In this document: positions 17,025 to 25,984 of the stretch, piece by piece
Layout of the letters: the number at the start of each line of letters is the position of its first letter
Numbering within the stretch: the stretch's first letter is position 1
Program-made: the position numbers and the translations under genes
From: Verrucomicrobiaceae bacterium
GTDB lineage: Bacteria; Verrucomicrobiota; Verrucomicrobiia; Verrucomicrobiales; Verrucomicrobiaceae
Assembly (NCBI GenBank): GCA_016795365.1
Contig: JAEUHN010000042.1
Span: 1 to 64,000 of the forward strand
Reading direction: 5' to 3'
Length of the DNA: 64,000 nucleotides
The notes under the pieces: model-generated
Databases searched by the model: none
What the model was told of the DNA's origin: nothing
The model's input: only the letters and a program-made list of their open reading frames with translations

Positions 17025-17735
17025 TTACTTCAGTGCGGCGTGAACGCGGTGCACATCGGCATGACCATCGAGAGCTTGAAGGAAGTTCGTGACCTCCTCG
17101 CGCTGGGCTTCGGTGAGTTCGGGGAATTCCTTCGCCCGATACGTCATTTCCGAGGTCGTCACATTCCAGCCCGCCGCCCTGAGGGCTTTCGTGACCGTGT
17201 CGAGATTCGCGATCTGGCAGTAGAAACGTGAGGCCACTCCGGTCTCGCCTTCATCAAGATCCATCGGTTCCACATCATCCGCATCGGCTTCGATGGCCGC
17301 GGTTTCTGCGTCGATCGAGGCATCGGCATGCGTGGCCTCGATCATACCGCAGTGATCAAACATCCAGGCCACCTTGCTCATGCTGCCCGCCTTGAAGAGC
17401 TGTTTGATCTCGGGGGCTGTGCGGTTGTTGTTGTCCGTGAGGCATTCGACCACCACGGGCACGCGATGCGGGGTGAAGCCTTCAAACACCACCGTGTCAT
17501 ACTGCACGGCGTCAGGGCCGGTGCCGCTGCCCTTGGCCACGGCGCGCTCGATGGTGTCGCGGGTCACGCTTTGCTTCTTCGCGTTCGAGATGGCCGCAGC
17601 GAGGCGTGCATTGAACTCTGGATGCGGGCCGCCCATCTTCGCGGCCACCTGGATTTCACGCACCAGCTTGCCCACGAGCTTGCCTTTCTGATCGGCGGCC
17701 AGTTCGCGCCATTTCTGCTTCCATTGTGCTCCCAT
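17025..17735 (-). CDS. YebC/PmpR-family DNA-binding or translation factor
   Basis: This 236-residue YebC/TACO1-family protein has the N-terminal helical domain W-K-Q-K-W-R-E-L-A-A-D-Q-K-G-K, then the family hallmark N-A-R-L-A-A-A-I-S-N-A-K and T-R-D-T-I-E-R-A. Next comes the G-F-T-P-H-R-V-P segment and an acidic domain near 150-170. Members are described as transcription regulators or, more recently, as factors that help ribosomes at difficult sequences. It is probably monocistronic; a heptamer-repeat intergenic region lies upstream between it and the divergent gene at 17968. Confidence 0.88.
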   Translation of the reverse strand: MGAQWKQKWRELAADQKGKLVGKLVREIQVAAKMGGPHPEFNARLAAAISNAKKQSVTRDTIERAVAKGSGTGPDAVQYDTVVFEGFTPHRVPVVVECLTDNNNRTAPEIKQLFKAGSMSKVAWMFDHCGMIEATHADASIDAETAAIEADADDVEPMDLDEGETGVASRFYCQIANLDTVTKALRAAGWNVTTSEMTYRAKEFPELTEAQREEVTNFLQALDGHADVHRVHAALK

Positions 17736-17839
17736 GTCGTGTGTCGAGGTTGGTTAAAGTGGCCGCGACTGTGGGGATGGACGGTTCTTTTGCAAATCAA
17801 ACCATTGTGCGCGGGTTGTGGGCCGGAGGGAAGGGGGGA

Positions 17840-17963
17840 GAATGATGAATGATGAATGATGAATGGGCGGGGCCGGGCGCGATTCGAGTGAGCCTTGTCA
17901 CCATGCGGCATTCGGGCATTCATCATTGATTCGTCATTCGCCATTCGTTCATTAGTCATTCCC
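17840..17963. repeat. Heptamer repeats with inverted halves
   Basis: GAATGAT-type heptamers are repeated 3.7 times at 17840-17865. About 50 bp on, a degenerate inverted counterpart (CATTCATCATT, then TCATTCG / CATTCGT variants) fills 17918-17963. The halves can pair over ATGATGAATG / CATTCATCAT. They sit between the divergent YebC-family and lipoprotein genes, immediately 5' of the ATG at 17968. Confidence 0.8.
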
Positions 17964-17967
17964 CTTC

Positions 17968-18363
17968 ATGCGCTACCTTCTTTCCCTCTTGCTGGTCATG
18001 CTGGTCGCGTGCCATCGTGATCCGGGACCCAAGCCGGACCTCAAGTTCGAGCTTTATGATCTCGGCTGGCAGCGGGGCTTCAATGACCAGTTGATTCCAA
18101 ACAAGGCCGACTGGGAGCGTTTTCGATCGGTGATCGAAGAGTATGCCTTGGTGCCGGATCGCGAAATGATCTTCTCCACCGGCTACAGCGACGGCTATCA
18201 CCAGCATCCTGAGGTGCCTCGCGACGAGGACGAGATGCAATATGATCGCGACTTCCGCCAAGGACGGCGAGATGCCTGGGCCGATGCCCCCAAGGCCAAT
18301 CAAAAGCAAGGCTACAGCGACGGCTACGAGCAGCGACCGCACAAGTTCACACGGCCGTATTGA
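17968..18363 (+). CDS. Small lipoprotein with repeated G-Y-x-D-G-Y motifs
   Basis: This 131-residue protein has a short signal peptide and lipobox L-V-A-C (Cys 15). The mature protein carries degenerate repeats of aromatic-Gly motifs: L-G-W-Q-R-G-F-N-D, T-G-Y-S-D-G-Y-H-Q, D-R-D-F-R-Q-G-R-R-D and Q-G-Y-S-D-G-Y-E-Q. Such GxxDGY-type repeats occur in small exported proteins of unknown function. It ends 7 bp from the convergent SulP gene. No partner is evident. Confidence 0.7.
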   Translation: MRYLLSLLLVMLVACHRDPGPKPDLKFELYDLGWQRGFNDQLIPNKADWERFRSVIEEYALVPDREMIFSTGYSDGYHQHPEVPRDEDEMQYDRDFRQGRRDAWADAPKANQKQGYSDGYEQRPHKFTRPY

Positions 18364-18370
18364 TCAACGA

Positions 18371-20233
18371 CTACTCCTTCTTCGCGTCCTTCGACGGATC
18401 GTAGTAGATGTGAATGTCCGCGTCGATGGTGCCGAGGATTTGCTGGGCTCTCTTGAGGGCGCGACGAGTGGCGAGGTTGGGATTCGAAGGGTCGCCAGCG
18501 AAGATGTTTTCGTCGCCGATGGAGGCATTGACGCCGGAGTCCTGCAGCACGCGGATGACTTCTGCTGAGGCGCCACTGACGATCAAATCGCGACCACTGG
18601 CTCGCATCACGCGCACCAACTCATCGAGGGCCATGACGCTGGTCGCATCGAGGTGGCGGGCGTTTTTCAGTCGCAGAATGATGATGCGCAGATTGGGATC
18701 CGAGCAGGTGCGCTGGATCTGCGTGCGGAAGAGTTCCGCTGCGCCGAAGAACAGCTCGCCCTCCACATGCACGATGCTGATCGAGGGATTCTGCCGGCCT
18801 TCGCGACCCGCTGCCGCGAGGTTGCCCTCTTGATTGAAAGCATACTCCACCAGGGTGGGGCGGGCAGCCTTGCGCAGGTAGAGCATGATGGAGACACCCA
18901 CGCCCAGGAAAATCGCCACGTGCAAGGGCACCACCAGCGAGGCGATGAAGGTGGTGAGGAAGACGATGGCATCCGAGCCCGTGGCTCGCAGCGCGATGCG
19001 AATCTGCTGTCCATTGAGCAGTCCGGCAGCGGCGCACATCACGAGGACTCCCAGCGATGCCTTGGGCACATACGCGACCAGTGGACCCACCGTGAGCGCT
19101 CCGATCAGGCAGAGCAAACCGCCGACGATGGCCGAGATCGGAGTCTTGGCACCGCTTTGGAAATTGGCCATCGAGCGCGTCAGCGAATGCGAGGCCGGCA
19201 TCCCGCTGAGGTAGGCGCACGCGAGATTGGCAGCGCCGAGACTGAGCATGTCTTGATTGGCATCCACATCATGTCCTGAGCGGCTGGCGAGCGTGCGGGC
19301 CATCGACGAATTCTCCAGCATGGCGAGGAAGGCGAGGGCCAGCGCGAGCCCGAACATCTGGCTGAACTGACCGGCTATCTGGAGGCTGGCGAAGTCGGGG
19401 AACATCGGCAGCAGATTGCGCCAGGTGAAGCTTGCATCCGCATACGTGATCGGGTGGATGCCGAAGGTTTGCAGGAGCTTCACGACCACGCCCATGAGCA
19501 CCAGGGTCAATGCCATGGCGGGCCAGCGTGAACGCCAGCGGCGCAGCCCGAGGTAGATCGCAAGCGTCGCCAAGGACAGGCCGAGGGTGCTCCATGAGAC
19601 GGTTTGCAGACTAGTGAGCACATGTCCCACCTCGCCGAGCAGGGTGCGGCTTTCCAGTTTTCCAGATTTCAGCACGCCCTGAGCGGCTTCGCTGATGCCC
19701 AGGACCTTGGGCAATTGATGAATGATCATCTGCACCGCTGCGCCGGACAGATACGCCACCACGACGGAGCGACTGATGTATTGGCCCAGGTCCGCCACGC
19801 GAAGGAAGGCTCCGACCACGAGCAGGGCACCCACGAGGAACACCAGCATCGGCATGGCATCAAGCTGGTCGATGTTCGGATACGCTGCGAAGAAAGAGGC
19901 CACCATGAAGGCGCTCGCGTTCGTAGGACCGTAGATCGAATGGCGCGAACTCATGAGCAGCGCGCCCACGATGCAGGCGATAGCAGAACAGGTGATGCCA
20001 TAGGCCAGTGGCAGACCTGCGATCACGGCGAAGGCGATGCCTTGCGGAATGGCCAGCAGCGCACCGTCGGTGCCACCGCGCAGGTCGTCCTTGAACCACG
20101 CCATGCGGTAGCCCTTGAGCATCCGCACTAGCGGAAAGGCCTCCAGCTTGCCGGTCACTGAGACGGTGTTCGCTGCGGTCCATGCATCCCGCATCAGCGC
20201 CCGGCTGTGGTGGAGGATGGAGGACCATTTCAT
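18371..20233 (-). CDS. SulP-family anion transporter with STAS domain
   Basis: This 620-residue inner-membrane transporter has the N-terminal sulfate-transporter region with about 11-14 TM segments (about 50-470), including I-P-Q-G-I-A-F-A near the first TM helix and G-M-P-A-S-H-S-L-T-R-S. A cytoplasmic STAS domain follows at about 490-600, with D-A-T-S-V-M-A-L-D-E matching the STAS core. The substrate may be sulfate, bicarbonate or another anion; sequence alone does not settle it. The N-terminus has an extra ~45 residues before the first TM. A Nudix gene lies 24 bp upstream on the same strand and may be cotranscribed. Confidence 0.9.
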   Translation of the reverse strand: MKWSSILHHSRALMRDAWTAANTVSVTGKLEAFPLVRMLKGYRMAWFKDDLRGGTDGALLAIPQGIAFAVIAGLPLAYGITCSAIACIVGALLMSSRHSIYGPTNASAFMVASFFAAYPNIDQLDAMPMLVFLVGALLVVGAFLRVADLGQYISRSVVVAYLSGAAVQMIIHQLPKVLGISEAAQGVLKSGKLESRTLLGEVGHVLTSLQTVSWSTLGLSLATLAIYLGLRRWRSRWPAMALTLVLMGVVVKLLQTFGIHPITYADASFTWRNLLPMFPDFASLQIAGQFSQMFGLALALAFLAMLENSSMARTLASRSGHDVDANQDMLSLGAANLACAYLSGMPASHSLTRSMANFQSGAKTPISAIVGGLLCLIGALTVGPLVAYVPKASLGVLVMCAAAGLLNGQQIRIALRATGSDAIVFLTTFIASLVVPLHVAIFLGVGVSIMLYLRKAARPTLVEYAFNQEGNLAAAGREGRQNPSISIVHVEGELFFGAAELFRTQIQRTCSDPNLRIIILRLKNARHLDATSVMALDELVRVMRASGRDLIVSGASAEVIRVLQDSGVNASIGDENIFAGDPSNPNLATRRALKRAQQILGTIDADIHIYYDPSKDAKKE

Positions 20234-20257
20234 AGCGGCTCAGGGACGTTCAGCGCA

Positions 20258-20731
20258 TCACTTGCATTCAATTCCAAAGAAGTCCGCAAACACTGCCCGA
20301 TACACGGACTTCTTGAATCGCGGCACCCAGTTGAGATCGAACTCCTCCGGCTTGATCCACTTCACCTGCCTGAATTCCTGATGGTGCGCGTCCAGCCGGA
20401 TGTCGGCATCGGTGCCGAGGTAATCGCAGAGGTAGTAGGTCTGCTCCTGGCCGCCATAGACACCGTATTTCAGGCGACCCTTGGGAAACGAATAGCGATA
20501 ACCGCCACGTTGTTGCTTCACGGCAACGAGCGCCGCCGTGACGCCGATCTCTTCCTCCAGCTCGCGGAACAAGGCCACGTCCAGGGACTCGCCTTGATCC
20601 ACACCGCCCTGCGGGAACTGCCATGCTCCGGCCACATTCAACCGCTCGGCGATCAAGATCCGGCCATCAGGCCTTTGCAAAATGGCGGCTACATTCGGGC
20701 GGTAGAGGATGGGATCGGGCGGCACTTCCAT
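20258..20731 (-). CDS. Nudix hydrolase, RppH-like
   Basis: This 157-residue protein has a complete Nudix box, G42-x5-E48-x7-R56-E-L-E-E-E-I-G-V64. The context (Y-R-P-N-V-A-A-I-L at the start, A-W-Q-F-P-Q-G-G-V-D, and V-K-W-I-K-P-E-E) is that of the RNA pyrophosphohydrolase / dinucleoside polyphosphatase group, so 5'-pyrophosphate removal from mRNA or Ap4A cleavage is likely. ATG 20731 was chosen over an ORF start at 20890, which adds Arg-rich non-homologous sequence. It is divergent from the gene at 20883. Confidence 0.88.
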   Translation of the reverse strand: MEVPPDPILYRPNVAAILQRPDGRILIAERLNVAGAWQFPQGGVDQGESLDVALFRELEEEIGVTAALVAVKQQRGGYRYSFPKGRLKYGVYGGQEQTYYLCDYLGTDADIRLDAHHQEFRQVKWIKPEEFDLNWVPRFKKSVYRAVFADFFGIECK

Positions 20732-20882
20732 GGATAGACAACGATGAGGGTGGGTCAGTCTAGCCACCTCGTTGCCGCGTGCATTCGGCAATTCCATCAT
20801 TTCACGATGAGGCGATCTGATGCAAAGCTCGCGCCTCGAAAGTCGTCCTCCACGTAGCCTCGTCTTGTTGATTTCCATACCC

Positions 20883-21614
20883 ATGCCCACACTTGATCAA
20901 AGACTTGCCACTCGCGCTCATGGCGTTGGTTCGCCCGTGATGTATCAGCGCTGGAGCCAGTTGCTCTTTCTGCACTGGAAGTGGGATGCCGACGAATTGC
21001 AAAAGCGTCTGCCGCCTGGGCTCTTCATCGACACCTTCCAAGGCGAGGCCTGGCTGGGCATTGTGCCTTTCTTCATGGAACGCATCCGTCCGCGCTTCCT
21101 CCCGCCTGTGCCGTGGATCTCGTGGTTCCTCGAACTCAACGTCCGCACCTACGTCCATGATGAACACGGCACTCCGGGCGTGTGGTTCTTCTCGCTCGAT
21201 TGCAATCAACCCCTTGCGGTCCGCATCGCTCGTGCGGGCTTCGGCTTGCCCTACTTCGATGCGCGCATGTCGGCACCCATCGGGGATGGCGGGATTCGCT
21301 ATGAGTGCGAGCGTCGCGGTCAGGCGCAGACGGCGCGGTTCCAATATCAACTCGCGGACGACACCCGCCTTGCGGAGCCAGGATCGCTCGAGTTCTTCCT
21401 CGCGGAGCGTTACACCTTGTTTGCCAGCACGCCGCGCGGGCTTCGGCTGGGGCGGGTGCAGCATGTGCCGTATCCACTCGCGACGGCGACAGTCACGGCG
21501 TTTGATCCCGCGCCCATCGTCTGGGATGGACTGGGGTTCCCGAAGGGTGCACCCGATCATGTGATTGGTTCACCGGGCGTCGATGTGCGAATCGGGGCGC
21601 TGGAGCGGCTGTAG
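20883..21614 (+). CDS. DUF2071 (YqjF-like) protein
   Basis: This 243-residue cytoplasmic protein has the family features of DUF2071: M-Y-Q-R-W-S-Q-L-L-F-L-H-W near the start, P-P-G-L-F-I-D-T-F-Q-G-E-A-W-L-G and W-F-L-E-L-N-V-R-T-Y-V, and a C-terminal beta-rich half. The family belongs to an acetoacetate-decarboxylase-like fold in some classifications; no biochemical role is established. The start was set at M-P-T-L-D-Q; the upstream frame is Arg/Ser-rich. It is divergent from the Nudix gene, and an MFS transporter gene begins 90 bp downstream. Confidence 0.8.
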   Translation: MPTLDQRLATRAHGVGSPVMYQRWSQLLFLHWKWDADELQKRLPPGLFIDTFQGEAWLGIVPFFMERIRPRFLPPVPWISWFLELNVRTYVHDEHGTPGVWFFSLDCNQPLAVRIARAGFGLPYFDARMSAPIGDGGIRYECERRGQAQTARFQYQLADDTRLAEPGSLEFFLAERYTLFASTPRGLRLGRVQHVPYPLATATVTAFDPAPIVWDGLGFPKGAPDHVIGSPGVDVRIGALERL

Positions 21615-21704
21615 CCCGGCGGCGAGAAAAGGCATTGCGTGTTGAGGTGCGATTTGCTGGAATGCGCGCCGTTTGTTTTCCCCTTCCACCCTCCTCCTCT
21701 CCGC

Positions 21705-23228
21705 ATGAACTCCACCGAATCCAGCAAGCCGGATATGAAACTCTTCTGGGCCTGCTTCATCGCCCTGGTCGCCACGTCGTTCGTCTTCGGCGTGCGCGCG
21801 AACACGATTGGTGAACTGCAAGGCAGCTTCAACCTCTCCGAGAATGAGAAGGGCGCGATCAATGGGGCTGGCATGTGGCCCTTTGCCTTGAGCATCATTT
21901 TCTTCAGTCTCGTGATCGACTGGATCGGCTACAAGACGGTGGCTCTGTTCGCGATCGGATGCCATGTGGTGTCGCTGGTGCTGACCCTGAAGGCGGATGG
22001 TTACTCGTCGTTCTACTGGAGCACGCTGCTTGTGGCGGTGGCGAATGGCACGGTCGAGTCCTTCATCAATCCGGTGGTGGCCACCGTCTTCAACAAAGAC
22101 AAGTCGAAGTGGCTGAACATCCTGCACGCCGGCTGGCCGGCGGGTCTGGCGCTCGGGGCCTTGTTCTGTGCCTTGTTCCCTGAGACGAAGCTCTTCTTCG
22201 ATGCTGTGTGGAAGTTCCGTTTTGCTCTCTGCTTCCTGCCGGTGCTGGCCTACGCCTTCCTGATTCTGCCCTGCAAGTTTCCGGTCAATGAACGTGTGGC
22301 TGCAGGCGTGAGCTACCGCGACATGCTGAAGGAAGTCGGTGGCGTGGGCTTCTTCATCATCGGGTTCCTGATGTATTTCGCGATCATGCAGCTGGCGGGC
22401 AAGGAAGCATCGCTGAGTTCATCGCTCATCGCTGGTGCAGTGGTGGGCGCCGGTGCGCTGGCCTACACGAAGTCGCTGGGCAACTGGTTGTTCCTGCTGG
22501 TGCTGGTGATCATCGGCCCTCTGGCCACCACGGAACTCGGCACGGATGGCTGGATGCCCGAACTGCTCAAGCTGAACGCTCCTGCTGCTTCGCCCAACTT
22601 CGCTGCCTGGGTCTTCGTGTATGTCTCAACCATCATGACTGTGCTGCGATTCTACGCCGGTCCGATCGTGCATCGTTTCTCGCCCATCGGCCTGCTGGTG
22701 CTGGGCTCGGGCGTGGCCATCGTGGGTCTGCTGCTGCTGTCGAAGAGTGTGGGCTATGCGATCGTCGCTGCGGCCACGGTTTATGCTTTCGGCAAGACCT
22801 TCCTCTGGAGCACCACGCTGGGCCTGACCTCGGAGCAGTTCCCGAAAGGAGGGGCATTGACGCTCAATGGCGTGTCCGCTGTGGGAGTGCTCTTCCTCGG
22901 CGTCCTGGGCAGTCCGTTCATCGGTTACCAGCAGGATCAGGACCTCCACGCTCGCCTGAGCAAAGGTCACTCTGCCCTGCTGGCCAAGGTGGAAGGCGAG
23001 GCCAAGCCGAGCATCTTCGGCAGCACGCCCAGCCTCGATCAGGCGAAGATCAAAGCCCTGGATGCCGCTGGTGTGGAAGAATTGAACAAGGTGCAGGCTG
23101 ACAGCAAGCGCGGTGCATTCGGCAACATCGCCGTGCTGCCCTCCTTCATGCTGCTCTGCTACCTGATCATGTGGTTCTACTTCCGGAAGAAAGGCGGCTA
23201 CAAGCCCGTGGCCATCGGTGCCCACTGA
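21705..23228 (+). CDS. Major facilitator superfamily transporter
   Basis: This 507-residue polytopic membrane protein has about 12 hydrophobic segments, the first at about 10-30 (L-F-W-A-C-F-I-A-L-V-A-T). Gly/Asn-rich loops such as G-A-G-M-W-P-F-A and G-T-V-E-S-F-I-N-P resemble nucleoside/sugar MFS proteins of Bacteroidota and Verrucomicrobiota. A ~60-residue hydrophilic loop (about 420-480) precedes the last TM helix, which is unusual. Substrate is unknown. ATG 21705 (M-N-S-T-E-S-S-K) is the first sensible start. Confidence 0.82.
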   Translation: MNSTESSKPDMKLFWACFIALVATSFVFGVRANTIGELQGSFNLSENEKGAINGAGMWPFALSIIFFSLVIDWIGYKTVALFAIGCHVVSLVLTLKADGYSSFYWSTLLVAVANGTVESFINPVVATVFNKDKSKWLNILHAGWPAGLALGALFCALFPETKLFFDAVWKFRFALCFLPVLAYAFLILPCKFPVNERVAAGVSYRDMLKEVGGVGFFIIGFLMYFAIMQLAGKEASLSSSLIAGAVVGAGALAYTKSLGNWLFLLVLVIIGPLATTELGTDGWMPELLKLNAPAASPNFAAWVFVYVSTIMTVLRFYAGPIVHRFSPIGLLVLGSGVAIVGLLLLSKSVGYAIVAAATVYAFGKTFLWSTTLGLTSEQFPKGGALTLNGVSAVGVLFLGVLGSPFIGYQQDQDLHARLSKGHSALLAKVEGEAKPSIFGSTPSLDQAKIKALDAAGVEELNKVQADSKRGAFGNIAVLPSFMLLCYLIMWFYFRKKGGYKPVAIGAH

Positions 23229-23414
23229 TGAACCGGCGATTCAGCGGGTGATCGTGTATTGCGATGCCCTCTGGAGGTGAAATGAATCGGTAGGCCGGTG
23301 CCGCCACCGAATGGTGGGCGACGTATTTGCTTTCGTTGCAAGACTATCCGGACTGGCCACGGTTACACGTCTGGCTTTTCGCCACTCTCTCACTCTCACT
23401 CGATCCCTTTCTGC

Positions 23415-25154
23415 ATGTCCACAGTCGCCATCCGCGCCGCCCAGCTTCCTCCTCCTATTCCTGTGACGGTTCGTCGTGTGCGACAGCCGAAGAAGAATCT
23501 TCCGCAGACCAAGATCGAGCGCGACCACGTGCTCAACACGATCCGTGACTATGTGCATGAGCACAAGCTGGTGCCGCCCACACCGCTGGACGAGCTGCGC
23601 CAGCACGCGGAGAAGATCATTGCCGACAACAAGTTCAATCCCGTGTGGATCGACTACATCGGCGTGCTGCTGGCCAACGAGAGCTGGCGCGAAACGCTGG
23701 CCACGGTGCCGTATGAAAAGCGTCTGCTGCTGATGCCGAAGTGCCTGCGCGTGGAATCGAAGTGCCCCGCGCCGTTCGATGAGTTCGGCCTGCTGTGCAA
23801 GCAATGCGGCCTGTGCACGATCCAGGACTTCCAGAACGAAGCGGAGAAACTCGGCTACGCGGTGCTGGTCGCTGAAGGCAGCGCCATCGTGATGAGCTTG
23901 ATTCAGACCGGGCAAATCGAGGCCATCGTCGGCATCTCTTGCCTGCCGGTGCTCGAGCGCACGTTCCCGTATGTGGAAGCCGCTGCCATTCCAGCCGTGG
24001 CGATTCCTTTGCTCCAGGACGACTGCATTGATACCACCGTGGATATCGACTGGGTGTGGGACTACATCCATCTCACCAGCGAGGACAAGACGCGCCGTCT
24101 CAACCTCAACGCGCTGCACGAAGAAGTGCGCGGCTGGTTCACCCGCGAGTCGATCGACGCGCTCATGGGTCCCTCGACTGGCAAGAGCGAAGACATCGCC
24201 CGCGACTGGCTGGCACGCGCTGGCAATCGCTGGCGTCCCTTCCTCACCGTGGCGGCGCATCAGGCGCTGCGCGATGATCCCGAGGGTCCGATCACGGATG
24301 CTTTGAAGAAGGCGGCGCTTGCGGTGGAGTGCTTCCACAAGGCCTCGCTCGTTCACGACGACATCGAGGACAACGACGCACAACGTTACGGCGAAAGCAC
24401 GCTGCACGCGGAGCACGGTGTGCCTGTGGCGCTCAACGTGGGCGACCTGCTCATCGGTGAAGGCTACCGTTTGCTCGCGGACTCAGACGTTGATCCAAAA
24501 CTGCGCGCCGCGATGCTCAAGGTGGCCGCCGAAGGCCAGCGCGAACTCTGCCGTGGTCAAGGTGCGGAACTGCTCTGGAACAACCACCCCGTGGCGCTGA
24601 GCAGCAAGCAGGTGCTCGAGATCTTCCGCAGCAAAACGGCACCGGCCTTCGAGGTCGCGCTCAAAGTCGGAGCGGCCTTCACCGGCAAGCTCGACGACGT
24701 GGCGACGGAGCTTCAGGCTTACAGTGAGGCGCTTGGTATCGCTTACCAGATTCGCGATGACCTCGATGATCTGGGCGACGACAGCGCGACGGACACCAAC
24801 GTCACCATTCGTCCCAGCATCATCCTGGCGCTGCTGCGCGAGCGTGGTCAGGGCGAAGTCGCGGACACGATGGAGAAGCTCTGGAGCGGCACCTGCGAAG
24901 TGCAGCCTGATCGCGCCACGATACGCAACTGGGCGCTCGACAGCGGCGCGCACGAGAAGGCGATGCTGCAACTCGAGAGCTACAAGGAAGCCGCGATTCG
25001 CAGCCTGCAATCCGTGGACAACGCGAACCTCAAGGGCCTGCTGCGCCGCGTGATTGGCAAGATCTTCAACGATCTGGAAATCAAGGGCTGGTGCCGCGAG
25101 TTCGAGGTGAAGAACGCTCCTGCTGCCGAATCGACGGAGGCGCTCGCCGCTTGA
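23415..25154 (+). CDS. DUF116-polyprenyl synthetase fusion
   Basis: This 579-residue fusion has an N-terminal DUF116-like domain (about 50-225) with a cysteine cluster C110, C117, C128, C131, C134, suggesting a metal or Fe-S site. The C-terminal polyprenyl diphosphate synthase (about 260-555) has both aspartate-rich motifs: D315-D-I-E-D319 with N-D following, and D448-D-L-D-D452. The second half would condense isopentenyl diphosphate with allylic diphosphates. The first domain's role is unknown. Linking the two in one chain suggests a shared step in isoprenoid or quinone metabolism. The start was set at M-S-T-V-A-I-R, because the upstream frame is basic and repetitive. Confidence 0.85.
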   Translation: MSTVAIRAAQLPPPIPVTVRRVRQPKKNLPQTKIERDHVLNTIRDYVHEHKLVPPTPLDELRQHAEKIIADNKFNPVWIDYIGVLLANESWRETLATVPYEKRLLLMPKCLRVESKCPAPFDEFGLLCKQCGLCTIQDFQNEAEKLGYAVLVAEGSAIVMSLIQTGQIEAIVGISCLPVLERTFPYVEAAAIPAVAIPLLQDDCIDTTVDIDWVWDYIHLTSEDKTRRLNLNALHEEVRGWFTRESIDALMGPSTGKSEDIARDWLARAGNRWRPFLTVAAHQALRDDPEGPITDALKKAALAVECFHKASLVHDDIEDNDAQRYGESTLHAEHGVPVALNVGDLLIGEGYRLLADSDVDPKLRAAMLKVAAEGQRELCRGQGAELLWNNHPVALSSKQVLEIFRSKTAPAFEVALKVGAAFTGKLDDVATELQAYSEALGIAYQIRDDLDDLGDDSATDTNVTIRPSIILALLRERGQGEVADTMEKLWSGTCEVQPDRATIRNWALDSGAHEKAMLQLESYKEAAIRSLQSVDNANLKGLLRRVIGKIFNDLEIKGWCREFEVKNAPAAESTEALAA

Positions 25155-25252
25155 TGTGGTTTGCGAGCTTCTCGCGAATCTCCTTTTCGAGCGGTCCTTC
25201 GGAATTCTGATTGTTAAGGCATTTGGGTGCCGCAACATCCTTCACAGCGTGT

Positions 25253-25936
25253 ATGAGACCTGTGGATCATGAAGCCTCTTCTCCGGCGATGCCTGGACAT
25301 CGGTCCGGACGCTTGCTAGCAACACTGGTCGGCGGCTTTTGTTTGGTAGCTGGTATTGTGACCTTGATTCTTATCGAGCAACAATCCGGTCGTCTGATGG
25401 TGCCTATTGACGCCAATGGGTCGGCATCGAGCGAGCAAGTCGAAAGGTTGTCCCGGACCACGTCAAGATCACCTTCGGAACCAACTGATGAGGAAAGTAT
25501 TGCTGCGTATCGGGAAGCTCGCCGACGCTCAGATGAGGCTGACAGGCGGGCATCGGAGACTTACCGGAGTCACAAAGGCACTTACACTCCAGAGGTGCGG
25601 GCTCGGCTTGTCGAATCCGAAATGAACTACCGCATGCCTGGTTATCAGCGCCTCTTTGACGAGTGGAAATTGACGCACGACGTTCGTGCCGACGTGCTAA
25701 AGTCGATTCGAGCACGGGAAGAGAACTCCATTAACAACATTTTGAACTACACTGGCGATGGAGCACAAGATCACAAGGGGCTCCAAACAAAAGACCTGAT
25801 CAACGATGGCGTCGCCGAACTCGAATTGAAGGCATTGCTAGGCGACGAGCGTTTTCGCCAATTGGTCGCCTACGAGAAAAAGCTTCAGCAGGAAGCCCGT
25901 GGAAAACGGCTCGAGGCAAGACGTCCCGGTGGGTAG
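25253..25936 (+). CDS. Single-TM hypothetical protein
   Basis: This 227-residue protein has one TM helix near 20-42 (L-L-A-T-L-V-G-G-F-C-L-V-A-G-I-V). A Glu/Arg-rich soluble part with predicted helices follows (E-E-S-I-A-A-Y-R-E-A-R-R-R-S-D-E-A-D-R-R). It contains N-I-L-N-Y-T-G-D-G and ends in a basic tail. No family was recognised. ATG 25253 was preferred to an in-frame TTG at 25211. Base composition (more A/T, e.g. 25641-25760) differs from its neighbours. It is tail-to-tail with the zinc-ribbon gene, 48 bp apart. Confidence 0.6.
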   Translation: MRPVDHEASSPAMPGHRSGRLLATLVGGFCLVAGIVTLILIEQQSGRLMVPIDANGSASSEQVERLSRTTSRSPSEPTDEESIAAYREARRRSDEADRRASETYRSHKGTYTPEVRARLVESEMNYRMPGYQRLFDEWKLTHDVRADVLKSIRAREENSINNILNYTGDGAQDHKGLQTKDLINDGVAELELKALLGDERFRQLVAYEKKLQQEARGKRLEARRPGG

Positions 25937-25984
25937 CCCCCTTGATGCCGTGCCGTGCAACTGAAGCCTCCCACTGCGTGCAGG

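Noticed and set aside
23229..23414. Possible tRNA or small RNA gene in the gap before the DUF116 fusion
   Set aside because: No cloverleaf arms, CCA end or strong dyad could be found by eye; no tRNA or rRNA was seen anywhere in the window.
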